Below the pieces are notes generated by a model that had not been told where the DNA came from, did no database searches, and saw nothing but the letters and a program-made list of their open reading frames with translations. From CAIKMD01 sp036501365 (lineage in GTDB: Bacteria; Pseudomonadota; Alphaproteobacteria; ATCC43930; CGMCC-115725): a DNA stretch of 64,000 nt. Shown here piece by piece: positions 34,484-45,596 of this stretch. Location: NCBI GenBank assembly GCA_036501365.1, contig DASYAL010000055.1, forward strand, positions 202,207 through 266,206, written 5' to 3'. A program made the position numbers and the translations under genes. Positions within the stretch are counted from its first letter, which is position 1, and each line of letters starts with the position of its first letter.

Positions 34484-35617
34484 CTAGGCGGTCGCGGGCG
34501 CAGCGCCGGTCTCGGCCGCGAGGAAGGTCTCGAGCGTCGCGCGTTCGACATCGCGCGAGATGAAGGCGTCGCCGATGTCATGCGCGAGGATCAAGGTGAT
34601 GCGGCCGTCGCGCACTTTCTTGTCTTTGCCCATATGGCGCAGGAGCTCGGCCGGCGCAAAGCGCTTGCCGGTGGCGATCTGGCCGAGCGCCACGGGCAGG
34701 CCGACGGCGGTGTAATGGCGGCGCACCCGCGCCACGGAGTCTCTCGGGCAAAGGCCGAGCTTCGCGGATAAGTCGAAAGCGAGCCGCATACCGAGCGCGA
34801 CCGCCTCGCCATGCAGCAGCGCGTCGCCGAATCCGGTCTCGGCCTCGAGCGCATGGCCGAAAGTATGGCCGAAATTGAGGAGCTGGCGGTCGCCGGTCTC
34901 GCGTTCGTCGATCGCGACCACCGCCGCTTTGGCGGCGCAGCTCTTCAGCACCGCTTGGCGCCGCGCATCGGCATCGCCGGCGACGAGGCGCGGCCCGGCG
35001 GTCTCGAGCCAGTCGTAGAAGCCGCGGTCGCGGATGAGGCCGTATTTCACCACCTCGGCATAGCCCGCCAGCAATTCGCGCCGCGGCAGAGTCGCCAGCG
35101 TGTCGATATCGGCCAGCACGAGCACCGGCTGGTGGAAGGCGCCAATGAGATTCTTGCCGTGGCGGCTGTCGATCGCGGTCTTGCCGCCGACCGAACTGTC
35201 GACCTGCGCCAGCAAGGTGGTTGGCACCTGCACGTAGTCGAGGCCGCGCAGCAAGGTCGCCGCGGCAAAGCCGGTGAGGTCGCCGATGACGCCGCCGCCC
35301 AGCGCGATCAGCGGCGTGCCGCGCTCGATGCCGAGCCCCAGCACGTCCTCGCAGAGCTTCGAGAAATGCGCGAAATCCTTGCTCGCCTCGCCCGGCGGCA
35401 AGATGATCGCCTGATGCGCGATGCCGGTCTTGTCGAGCCCGGCCTGCAAGGGCGCGAGATGAAGCTTGGCGACATTCTCGTCGGTGATGATCACCGCGCG
35501 CTTCTGGCGGATGACCGGCGCGATCAGCGCGCCGGCATCGGTCAGCAGCCCGGCGCCGACGACAATGTCGTAGCTGCGTGCGCCGAGCTCGACGCGAAGG
35601 TGATCGCGCGTGCTCAT
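34484..35617 (-). CDS. aroB: 3-dehydroquinate synthase
   Basis: 377 residues. NAD and metal motifs are GGGVIGDLTGFAAATLLRG, VPTTLLAQVDSSVGGKTAID, GKNLIGAFHQP, YAEVVKYGLI and NFGHTFGHALE. It converts DAHP to 3-dehydroquinate, step two of the shikimate pathway. ATG 35617 overlaps the aroK stop (ATGA), a conserved aroK-aroB couple. Readings that extend upstream cross aroK and are rejected. Confidence 0.96.
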   Translation of the reverse strand: MSTRDHLRVELGARSYDIVVGAGLLTDAGALIAPVIRQKRAVIITDENVAKLHLAPLQAGLDKTGIAHQAIILPPGEASKDFAHFSKLCEDVLGLGIERGTPLIALGGGVIGDLTGFAAATLLRGLDYVQVPTTLLAQVDSSVGGKTAIDSRHGKNLIGAFHQPVLVLADIDTLATLPRRELLAGYAEVVKYGLIRDRGFYDWLETAGPRLVAGDADARRQAVLKSCAAKAAVVAIDERETGDRQLLNFGHTFGHALEAETGFGDALLHGEAVALGMRLAFDLSAKLGLCPRDSVARVRRHYTAVGLPVALGQIATGKRFAPAELLRHMGKDKKVRDGRITLILAHDIGDAFISRDVERATLETFLAAETGAAPATA

Positions 35618-36180
35618 GAGCCGGCGCCGGCCTGGGCCGTCGCGCGCAAATGCTGCTGCAGCCCCTCGATCGCCTTGGTCAGCGTCGCTTCGGGCGGCCC
35701 GTCGACGGTATCGACCGTGATGTCCGCCTCGGCATAGATCGGATAGCGTTCGGCCATCAATCGCGTCAGCACCGCGCGCGGATCGCCGGTCTTGAGCAGC
35801 GGCCGGTTGCCGCGCCGAGCGACGCGGGTGAGCAGGGTCTCGAGATCGGCGCGCAGCCAGATCGAGATTGCGCGCTGGCGGAGGAGTGCGCGCGTGCTCG
35901 GGTCCATGAAGGCGCCACCGCCGGTCGCCAGCACCTGCGGCGGCCCGTCGAGCAGCCGGGCGATCACCCGCCGCTCGCCGTTGCGAAAGGTAGCCTCGCC
36001 GTCGCGCGCGAAAATCTCCTCGATGCTCGCGCCCGCGGCGGCTTCGATCTCGGCATCGGCATCCGTGAAAGGCAGGCCGAGCACCTGGCCAAGCCGGCGG
36101 CCGATACTCGATTTGCCGGCACCCATCAGCCCGACCAGCGCCACCGTCACCGGCGCGCGCCAAGGTAACGACGCATTCAT
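35614..36180 (-). CDS. aroK: Shikimate kinase
   Basis: 188 residues. P-loop LVGLMGAGKSSIGRRL, the Asp pair in FTDADAEIE, shikimate-binding RDGEATFRNGERR, GGGAFMD and the lid-region Arg. It phosphorylates shikimate with ATP. It leads the aroK-aroB pair; the 36181-36331 spacer is shared with the divergent small membrane peptide gene and shows no obvious promoter hexamers. Confidence 0.95.
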   Translation of the reverse strand: MNASLPWRAPVTVALVGLMGAGKSSIGRRLGQVLGLPFTDADAEIEAAAGASIEEIFARDGEATFRNGERRVIARLLDGPPQVLATGGGAFMDPSTRALLRQRAISIWLRADLETLLTRVARRGNRPLLKTGDPRAVLTRLMAERYPIYAEADITVDTVDGPPEATLTKAIEGLQQHLRATAQAGAGS

Positions 36181-36331
36181 GCGCGCACCGCTGCGACTCG
36201 GCGCGGCAGCGTTGAATCGTTAAGGATGCGCCGATAGACTGCGGCTAACTCAATCATGGCCGCAGCCTAGCATACTGCCAGGATGCCGCGCCAATCGGGG
36301 TTCCTCTCATCAATTGCTTCGGGCAGAGTCA

Positions 36332-36472
36332 ATGGGTCGCTTTCTTCTGGTCGTCTTGGCTGTCGTCGTGGTGATCCTCGTCGGCGGAACGGCGTTTCTC
36401 ATGGTCTGGAACCCCCCGGCGCCGACCGCGCGCGTCGAAAAGGTGATTCCGGATGCGCGTTTTCCGCATTGA
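36332..36472 (+). CDS. 46-aa single-span membrane peptide
   Basis: ATG-to-TGA frame of 46 residues. An N-terminal transmembrane helix (FLLVVLAVVVVILVGGTAFL) follows MGR, then a short polar tail with NPPAPTARVEKVIPDARFPH. The stop overlaps the start region of the next gene by 20 bases, which suggests translational coupling. A short membrane peptide in this position fits the aroK-xerD gap, and the helix-plus-Pro tail is unlikely by chance. Function unknown. Confidence 0.65.
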   Translation: MGRFLLVVLAVVVVILVGGTAFLMVWNPPAPTARVEKVIPDARFPH

Positions 36473-38204
36473 GCGGAGCCTCTACGCCGCGCTTCTGATC
36501 CTCGCGGCGACGCCTGTCTTTATCCCGATCGGTTTTGTCCGGACCGCCGCGGCGCAGACGGGCATGCCAATTCCCCTGCTGCCGCCAACCCCGACGGCGC
36601 CCGCGCCGCCGACCCCGGCCGCACCGCCGGCGCCGCCACCCGCCGCGCCAAGCGACTCGCAGATCGAGTCGCAGCCGCTGGCGCCGCTTGATCCGTCCTG
36701 GACCGGCACGCTTGGCGCCGCCGACCGCGCCTTGCCGCAAGACATGTGGTCGACGACGCCACGCAGCCTCGTCGATGCCGCCTTGCCGCTGCTCCAGCCG
36801 ACGAATTCGCCGGCGTTGCAGGATCTCGGCCGCCGGCTGCTGCTGAGCGGCGCGACGGTGCCCGCGGGTCAGGATCCTACGACCGGGCCGAGCCTCATCG
36901 ATCGCCGCTTCGGTCGCCTGCTGGCGCTGGGCTATAGCGAGGGCGCGGCGCTGATCGATGCGTTGCCGCAACGGGACGCCGGCGAGGGCTTCGACCGCGA
37001 TTCGGTCGAGTTGCGGATCGCGGGCGGCGATCTCCCCGGTGCCTGCCGCACGGTCACCGATCGAGTCGTCCGCTATCGGAACGCCTGGTGGAACGAAGCG
37101 CTCATTGCCTGCCAGGCGCTCAGCCGCGCCTATGACCAGGCGGCGCTCGGGCTCAGCGTCCTGCGCGAACAAAAAGCGACGCGCGATCCGGTTTTCGAGA
37201 CGCTGATCGAGGCGATTCTCGGCCATCGCGGCAAGCTCGACAAGCTGCCCGATCCGACGCCGCTGCGCATGACGCTGCTGGCGGCGGCGAAGCTGCCGCT
37301 CCCCGGTGATGCGTTGGCGGCGGCAGGGCCGGCCGCGCTCGCGGTCTGGGCGACCAGCGACCACGTGCCGATCGCCGCGCGGCTCGCGGCCGGCGAGAAG
37401 GCCGAGGCGTTTGGCGCATTGCCGCCGGCCGGGCTCGGCCTGCTCTATGGCGCGGTCGAGATCAAGCCCGAGGAGCGGGCGGGACTCTTGAAGAGCGGCA
37501 AGCTTCCTGACGACCCGCGCGCCCGCGCGATCCTCTTCGATGTCGCGCGCGCCAGCGATCCGGGAGCGGCGCGCGTCGCCGCGCTGGCGCCGCTCCTCGC
37601 CGATGCGCGCCGCCGCGGCGCGTTCTTTGCGATGGCGCGGTTGGTCGGGCCGCTGGTGGAGGAACTCCAGCCGGCGCCCGAGCTGCGAAGCTTTGCCGGC
37701 GAGGCGGCGCGCGTGCTGCTCGCGACGCATGATGGCGATCGCGCGGCGCCCTGGGTCGCGCTCGCCGGCAGCGCCGAGTTGCGCGTGGTCGCCGATTTCG
37801 CGCACGTTCCTGGCGGCGACGAAGAGTCGCCGCCGCTCGCGGCCGCGATCACGGCACTGACGGCGCTCGATGCCCCGGCCGCGTCGCGTCAGGCCGATCT
37901 GCTCGTGTCGCTTGCCGCGGCGCTGGGGGAGCCGCTTGGCGGGATCGATAGGGCGCCGTTGCTCCGCGTGCCGCATCCGGGGACGGTGCCCAATGGCGCG
38001 CTGTGGCTCGACCAGGAGGAGGCGGCGAAAGCTCAGCGCATCGGCGAGACCGTACTGACGACCATACTAATGGCGACGGCCGGCGATCGGCTTTCCGCCG
38101 AGCCGATCGTGCTCGCGCAAGCCGTTGCCGGGCTCGAAGCGGCGGGGCTCGATCCCGATGCGCGCGCGCTCGCCGTCGAAGCGGCGCTCGATGCCGGCAT
38201 CTGA
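36453..38204 (+). CDS. Exported Pro/Ala-rich hypothetical protein
   Basis: 583 residues. Signal peptide (SLYAALLILAATPVFIPIGF, cleavage near TAAAQT), then a Pro/Ala/Thr-rich linker (45-70), then about 500 residues of mostly helical, Ala/Leu-rich sequence resembling solenoid repeats. No catalytic motif seen. It is sandwiched between the 46-aa peptide (20-base overlap) and xerD (14-base overlap), so it belongs to one operon. Probably periplasmic; role unknown. Such proteins are sometimes mislabelled antifreeze-like because of the linker. Confidence 0.75.
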   Translation: MRVFRIERSLYAALLILAATPVFIPIGFVRTAAAQTGMPIPLLPPTPTAPAPPTPAAPPAPPPAAPSDSQIESQPLAPLDPSWTGTLGAADRALPQDMWSTTPRSLVDAALPLLQPTNSPALQDLGRRLLLSGATVPAGQDPTTGPSLIDRRFGRLLALGYSEGAALIDALPQRDAGEGFDRDSVELRIAGGDLPGACRTVTDRVVRYRNAWWNEALIACQALSRAYDQAALGLSVLREQKATRDPVFETLIEAILGHRGKLDKLPDPTPLRMTLLAAAKLPLPGDALAAAGPAALAVWATSDHVPIAARLAAGEKAEAFGALPPAGLGLLYGAVEIKPEERAGLLKSGKLPDDPRARAILFDVARASDPGAARVAALAPLLADARRRGAFFAMARLVGPLVEELQPAPELRSFAGEAARVLLATHDGDRAAPWVALAGSAELRVVADFAHVPGGDEESPPLAAAITALTALDAPAASRQADLLVSLAAALGEPLGGIDRAPLLRVPHPGTVPNGALWLDQEEAAKAQRIGETVLTTILMATAGDRLSAEPIVLAQAVAGLEAAGLDPDARALAVEAALDAGI

Positions 38205-39129
38205 GCGGCGCAAGCCGGTGCCGCCGTCCTCGCGCCATGTCGAGGCGTTCCTCGAGATGCTCGCCGCCGAGCGCGGCGCGGCACGTCTCACCATCGCCGC
38301 CTACCGCAACGATCTCGACGATCTCGCACGCGTCCTCGGCGGCGATCTTGCGCGGGCCGAGAGCGATGGCCTGCGCCGTTATTTCGCAGCGCTCGCCCGC
38401 GCCGGCGCCGGCGCGCGCACCGCGGCACGTCGACTCTCGGCGTTCCGGCAATTCTTTCGCTTCCTCGTGACCGACGGCGTGCGGCGCGATGACCCGACCC
38501 AGGCGATCGACGGGCCGCGCCTGCCGCGCGCCCTGCCCAAGCATCTCGAGGAAGGCGAAGTCGCGGCGCTGATCGATGCTTCGTGCAAGCATGAGGGGCC
38601 TGAAGGCTTGCGGCTCGTCTGCATCGTCGAGCTGCTCTACGGCGCAGGCTTGCGAGTCTCGGAACTGGCGGCGCTGCCGCTCGCCGCGGCGAAGCGCGAT
38701 GCCCCCTATCTCGTCATTCGCGGCAAGGGCGACAAGGAGCGGCTGGTGCCGCTCGGCGCGCCCGCGCGTGCTGCGCTTGCTGCCTACCTCGCGATACGCT
38801 GGCGCTTCCTGCGCGACGGCAAGGCGTCGCGGTTCCTCTTTCCGTCGCGCGGGCGCGAGGGCTTCCTCACGCGTCGTCGCTGCGGTCAGCTCTTGAAGCA
38901 GCTCGCGCTTGAGGCGGAGCTCGACCCGGCGCGGCTGTCGCCCCATGTCCTCCGCCACGCCTTCGCCAGCCATCTCGTCGAGAACGGCGCCGACCTGCGC
39001 AGCGTGCAGGAAATGCTCGGCCATGCCGATATCGCGACGACCCAGATCTATACGCATGTGCAAAGTGCGCGCTTGCAGCGCCTCGTCGCCGAGCGCCATC
39101 CGCTCGCGCGCAAGAAGCCGGTGCGCTGA
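38191..39129 (+). CDS. xerD: Site-specific tyrosine recombinase XerD
   Basis: 312 residues from ATG 38191. The SAM-like N-terminal core-binding domain (15-105) is followed by the catalytic domain with Arg in YGAGLRVSELAALPL, Lys in IRGKGDKERLVPLG, HVLRHAFASHLVENGADLR (HxxR), GHADIATTQIYTHV (His and nucleophile Tyr). It resolves chromosome dimers at dif with XerC and FtsK. The housekeeping position beside accA supports XerD rather than a mobile integrase. Confidence 0.92.
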   Translation: MPASERRKPVPPSSRHVEAFLEMLAAERGAARLTIAAYRNDLDDLARVLGGDLARAESDGLRRYFAALARAGAGARTAARRLSAFRQFFRFLVTDGVRRDDPTQAIDGPRLPRALPKHLEEGEVAALIDASCKHEGPEGLRLVCIVELLYGAGLRVSELAALPLAAAKRDAPYLVIRGKGDKERLVPLGAPARAALAAYLAIRWRFLRDGKASRFLFPSRGREGFLTRRRCGQLLKQLALEAELDPARLSPHVLRHAFASHLVENGADLRSVQEMLGHADIATTQIYTHVQSARLQRLVAERHPLARKKPVR

Positions 39130-39192
39130 GCGGCGGCCGGGCGCGGCCGCGGGGTAGCGCCGGCCGAGCGCTTATGCTAGGTGACACGGCCG

Positions 39193-40143
39193 ATGCGACA
39201 TTTTCTCGAATTCGAGAAGCCGCTCGCCGAGCTCGAAGGCAAGATCGAGGAGTTGCGCCATCTCGCCGATGGCGGCGATCTCAATATCGCCGATGAGGTC
39301 GAGCGACTGGAGACCAAGGTCGATCGGCTGCTGCGCCAGACCTACGCCAAGCTCTCGCCATGGCAAAAGGTCCTGCTCGCGCGCCATCCCGAGCGCCCGC
39401 ATGGCGGCGATTACCTCGCCGGGCTCATCACCGAGTTCACGCCGCTGGCGGGTGATCGCGCCTTTGCCGAGGACCGCGCGATCGTCGGCGGCCTCGGGCG
39501 ATTCCGCGGCCGCGCCGTCGTGGTGCTGGCGCATGAGAAAGGCGCCGACACCGAAGCGCGCGTCCGGCACAATTTCGGCATGGCCAAGCCCGAGGGGTAT
39601 CGCAAGGCAATCCGCCTCACGCATCTCGCCCACCGTTTCGCGCTGCCGGTCTTGAGCTTCGTCGACACCGCCGGCGCTTATCCCGGTATCGAGGCCGAGG
39701 AGCGCGGCCAAGCCGAGGCGATCGCGCGCTCGATCGAGGCCTGTCTCCAGGTCGAGGTGCCGGTGATCGCGACGGTGATCGGCGAAGGCGGCTCGGGCGG
39801 CGCGATCGCGCTCGCCGTCGGCAATCGGGTGCTGATGCTCGAGCACGCGGTCTATTCGGTGATCTCGCCCGAAGGCTGCGCCTCGATCTTGTGGCGCAGC
39901 GCCGCCAATGCGCAGGACGCGGCCGAAGCGCTGAAGCTCACCGCGCAGGATCTTCTGAGGCTCGGCGTCATCGATCAGATCGTGACCGAGCCGCTGGGCG
40001 GCGCGCATCGCGACAAGGCGGCGACCATCGCCGCGGTCGGCGATGCGATCGAGATCGCGCTCGGGCCGCTGCTCGAACTCGATGGGCCGGCGCTCCGCAA
40101 GCAGCGCCGCGAGAAGTTCCTCGCGATGGGAAGCGCAGCCTAG
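39193..40143 (+). CDS. accA: Acetyl-CoA carboxylase carboxyltransferase subunit alpha
   Basis: 316 residues. FLEFEKPLAELEGKIEELR opens it, and the crotonase-fold core has RHNFGMAKPEGYRKAIRL, SFVDTAGAYPGIEAEERGQAEAIA (split), GEGGSGGAIALAVGNRVLMLEHAVYSVISPEGCASI. It carries out transcarboxylation to malonyl-CoA with AccD. ATG 39193 is preferred, after AGGTG; in-frame GTG 39181 is possible. Confidence 0.95.
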   Translation: MRHFLEFEKPLAELEGKIEELRHLADGGDLNIADEVERLETKVDRLLRQTYAKLSPWQKVLLARHPERPHGGDYLAGLITEFTPLAGDRAFAEDRAIVGGLGRFRGRAVVVLAHEKGADTEARVRHNFGMAKPEGYRKAIRLTHLAHRFALPVLSFVDTAGAYPGIEAEERGQAEAIARSIEACLQVEVPVIATVIGEGGSGGAIALAVGNRVLMLEHAVYSVISPEGCASILWRSAANAQDAAEALKLTAQDLLRLGVIDQIVTEPLGGAHRDKAATIAAVGDAIEIALGPLLELDGPALRKQRREKFLAMGSAA

Positions 40144-40150
40144 CGACGGG

Positions 40151-40813
40151 TCACGCCTTCAGCGTGTAGCCCGAGCCGCGCACGGTGTGCAGCAGCGGCT
40201 TGTCGAAGCCCTTGTCGATCTTCTGCCGCAGTCGGCTGACATGCACGTCGATGACGTTGGTCTGGGGATCGAAGTGGTGATCCCACACCTTTTCCAGCAG
40301 CATCGTGCGCGTGACGATATGGCCGGCGTGCCGCATCAGGTATTCGAGCAGGCGGAACTCGCGCGGCAGCAGCTCGATCGGCTGCTCGGCGCGCGTCACC
40401 GTCCGCGCCAGGAGATCCATCTCGAGGTCGCCGGCTTGCAGCTTCGTCTCGGCGCTCGAGCGCCGCGTCAGCGCCTCGAGCCGCGCGAGCAACTCCGAGA
40501 ATGCGAACGGCTTGCCGAGATAGTCGTCGCAGCCGGCGCGCAAGCCCTTGACCCGTTCGTCGACATCGCCCAGCGCGCTCAGCACGAGGACCGGCGTCAA
40601 GTTCTTCGCCGCGCGCAGCGCCGCGATGATCGAAAGCCCGTCGAGGCCGGGAAGCATCCGGTCGATGATCATCGCGTCGAAATTCTCGCGGCGCGCGACA
40701 TCGAGACCTGTTCGACCGTGCTCGGCCAAGTCGACGCGATGGCCGCTCTCGGTCAATCCCTTGACGAGATAAGCCGCCGCTTCGCTGTCGTCCTCAATGA
40801 CCAAGATACGCAT
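40151..40813 (-). CDS. OmpR/PhoB-family response regulator (orphan)
   Basis: 220 residues. The receiver has Glu-Asp-Asp in LVIEDDSEAA, Asp51 (IIDRMLPGLDG) and Lys in DDYLGKPF; the winged helix has LLPREFRLLEYLM, VWDHHFDPQTNVIDVHVSRLRQKID and a VRGSGYTL end. Fully equipped for phosphorylation, but no histidine kinase is adjacent: accA ends 7 bp away on one side and degP lies upstream. It starts 58 bp after the degP stop in the same direction, so it is probably read from the degP transcript and linked to envelope stress. Confidence 0.9.
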   Translation of the reverse strand: MRILVIEDDSEAAAYLVKGLTESGHRVDLAEHGRTGLDVARRENFDAMIIDRMLPGLDGLSIIAALRAAKNLTPVLVLSALGDVDERVKGLRAGCDDYLGKPFAFSELLARLEALTRRSSAETKLQAGDLEMDLLARTVTRAEQPIELLPREFRLLEYLMRHAGHIVTRTMLLEKVWDHHFDPQTNVIDVHVSRLRQKIDKGFDKPLLHTVRGSGYTLKA

Positions 40814-40870
40814 GGGCGTGATCACAATAGAATGGGGGAGAGGCCAGACGCGCCGGCCTCTCCCCGGTTG

Positions 40871-42487
40871 TCAGCCGTTGCCCTGATTGCTTAACGACAG
40901 CGCAACATATTGGTTGACGCCGTTGCGGTTGAGCAGGATCAGGACGTTCTGGTTGCCCTTCGCGCTCTTGGCCTCGTTGAGCGCGCCGATCACCTCGGTG
41001 GGCGTGGTGACCGGCTTCTGGTTGACGGATTCGAGCACGTCGCCGCGCTGCAAACCGAGATCGGCGAGCGGGCTGTCATCGGCGACGCTGGTGACGACGA
41101 CGCCTTTGACGTCGCGGCCGATATGCAGCCGCTGGCGCCAGTCGCTGGTCAGCGGCGAAAGATGGAGTCCCATCGCGCTGCCGTTCTCAGCCGTCGCGCC
41201 GCTATTGCCGCCGCGACCATTCATCGCGATCTGCGGGTTCTCGGGCATTTGCGAGATGGTCGGCGACAGATCGGTTTCGCCCGATTTGCGCCAGATATGC
41301 ACCTTCGCAATGTCACCGACTTTGGTCTCCGCCACCACGATTGGCAGGTCGCGCACCTTATCGATGTCGTGATCGTTGAAGGACAGGATCACATCGCCCT
41401 GCTTGAAGCCGGCCTTGGCGGCGGGGCCGCCGGGCGTGACGTCGGCGACCAGCGCGCCTTCATCCTTTGGCAGGCCGAGGCTCTTGGCGATCTCCGGTGT
41501 GACCTGCTGGATCTGCACGCCGAGCCAGCCGCGGTCGACTTTGCCGTGCTCGCGCAACTGGTCGATGACCGGTTTCGCCAGATCCGACGGAATGGCGAAG
41601 CCAATGCCGACCGAGCCGCCATTCGGCGAATAGATCGCGGTGTTGATGCCGATCACCTGGCCGTCGAGGTTGAAGGTCGGGCCGCCCGAATTGCCGCGAT
41701 TGATCGAGGCGTCGATCTGGAGGAAGTCGTCGTAGGGGCCGGCGTGGATGTCGCGGCCGCGCGCCGAGACGAAGCCCGGACTGACCGAGCCGCCAAGGCC
41801 GAAAGGATTGCCGACGGCGAGCACCCAGTCGCCGACCTGCTCCGTATCGCTGTTGCCCCAGCTCACATAGGGCAGCGGCTTTGGCGCCTCGATCTTCAAA
41901 AGCGCAAGATCGGTCTTGGTGTCGCGGCCGATGATCTTGGCCGCGTGTTCCGTGCCGTCTTGAAAGATCACCGAGACTTTCGCGGCGTTCTGGACGACAT
42001 GGTTGTTGGTGACGATGTAGCCGGTCGGGTCGATGATGAAGCCCGAGCCCAGCGCGACCGTGTGCTCGCGCTGCTGCTGCGGCGCCGGCCGGCCCTGCTG
42101 CTCGAAGAAGCGGCGCAGCATCTCGTCGAATGGCGACTGCGGGAAGCCCTGACCCTGTCCGCCGAGACCCTGACCCTGGTCCTGACCTTGATCCTGGTCC
42201 TGGTCCTGACCTTGATTCTGGTCCTGACCCTGCCCCTGATCCTGGTCGCCGTTGCCGACCTCATCGCTCGTCTGGGCGCCAGGCTTTAACGTCGCCGAGA
42301 TGTTGACCACCGCCGGCATCACTTTTTTGACGAGCGGCGAGAAGCTCGGCAGGGCGCCGACGAGCGGCGAGCCTGCTCCGGCGGGCGCCGTGTCGGCCTG
42401 GGCAAGAGGGCCGAAGGCAAGCGCCAGTGCGACGCCGGCCGCAAGCGTGGCCAAGCGCAAGGGGCGAGTAGAGGGGAGGGGAGACAT
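40871..42487 (-). CDS. degP: DegP/HtrA periplasmic serine endoprotease with Asp/Gln-rich insert
   Basis: 538 residues. Signal peptide (RLATLAAGVALALAFGPLAQ), protease domain with His163 (IVTNNHVV), Asp193 (TKTDLALLKI) and Ser267 (RGNSGGP), then two PDZ domains (about 305-395 and 440-530). Between the mature N-terminus and the core is a 34-residue tract (81-114) almost purely Asp, Gln and Gly, in the region of the regulatory LA loop. It degrades or holds misfolded envelope proteins. ATG 42487 chosen; the long open frame upstream is antisense to nothing functional and overlaps secA. Confidence 0.93.
   Translation of the reverse strand: MSPLPSTRPLRLATLAAGVALALAFGPLAQADTAPAGAGSPLVGALPSFSPLVKKVMPAVVNISATLKPGAQTSDEVGNGDQDQGQGQDQNQGQDQDQDQGQDQGQGLGGQGQGFPQSPFDEMLRRFFEQQGRPAPQQQREHTVALGSGFIIDPTGYIVTNNHVVQNAAKVSVIFQDGTEHAAKIIGRDTKTDLALLKIEAPKPLPYVSWGNSDTEQVGDWVLAVGNPFGLGGSVSPGFVSARGRDIHAGPYDDFLQIDASINRGNSGGPTFNLDGQVIGINTAIYSPNGGSVGIGFAIPSDLAKPVIDQLREHGKVDRGWLGVQIQQVTPEIAKSLGLPKDEGALVADVTPGGPAAKAGFKQGDVILSFNDHDIDKVRDLPIVVAETKVGDIAKVHIWRKSGETDLSPTISQMPENPQIAMNGRGGNSGATAENGSAMGLHLSPLTSDWRQRLHIGRDVKGVVVTSVADDSPLADLGLQRGDVLESVNQKPVTTPTEVIGALNEAKSAKGNQNVLILLNRNGVNQYVALSLSNQGNG
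42146..42247. repeat. In-frame tandem hexamer-like repeats within degP
   Basis: About 100 bp of imperfect CAGGAC / CAGGAT / CAGGGT-type units on the coding (leftward) strand, encoding alternating Asp-Gln and Gly-Gln pairs. Units change by single bases and the frame is kept. Slippage-prone, so copy number may vary between strains. Confidence 0.75.
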
Positions 42488-42684
42488 CGGAGGGGACCTC
42501 TCGGGTTCGTTGGGGTCGTCGATCGCGCGGGGCCGTTGCCGCGCTTGCTGATACTGTGTCGTCAGGATGGGCCAAGGCGGGTTACGGCCCTCCTTCGCTC
42601 CCATTAAATCTCTGTCATTCGGGAATGGTTGCCGGCCCTCGCGCCGATAGCCGGCGACCATGGCGGCGCGGAGTGGATTCTGCG

Positions 42685-45396
<2,712 letters not shown>

Positions 45397-45435
45397 TAAA
45401 AGCCTCGGGACAGGGATGCGGGCGGGAACTCCGAA

Positions 45436-45464
45436 GACATAGGAATAACCGCCTAAAGTGTCAA
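45436..45464 (-). promoter_or_regulatory. Sigma-70-type promoter of secA
   Basis: Read leftward: TTGACA, 17-base spacer, TATGTC. Predicted start near 45429, giving a leader of about 33 bases before ATG 45396. The -35 region lies inside a dyad spanning 45450-45485 (CGCCTAAA / TTTAGGCG), and an inner AATTCTT-CAC-AAGAATT hairpin (45463-45479) touches it, so the promoter could be regulated. Confidence 0.6.
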
Positions 45465-45596
45465 TTCTTCACAAGAATTTAGGCGTCTTCGCGCGGTTCC
45501 GCGCTTGTTCCATCGCCGTCTTTATGCTTTAAGGCGCGCGGATCGAGGCGCCGCGGGGCGGACGACCGCCCGGTCCCAAGCGAAAGGATCATCATC

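Noticed and set aside
38191..39129. XerD-like recombinase as a mobile-element integrase
   Set aside because: It is embedded between conserved housekeeping genes, overlaps its upstream neighbour, and no attachment-site repeats or cargo genes are seen.
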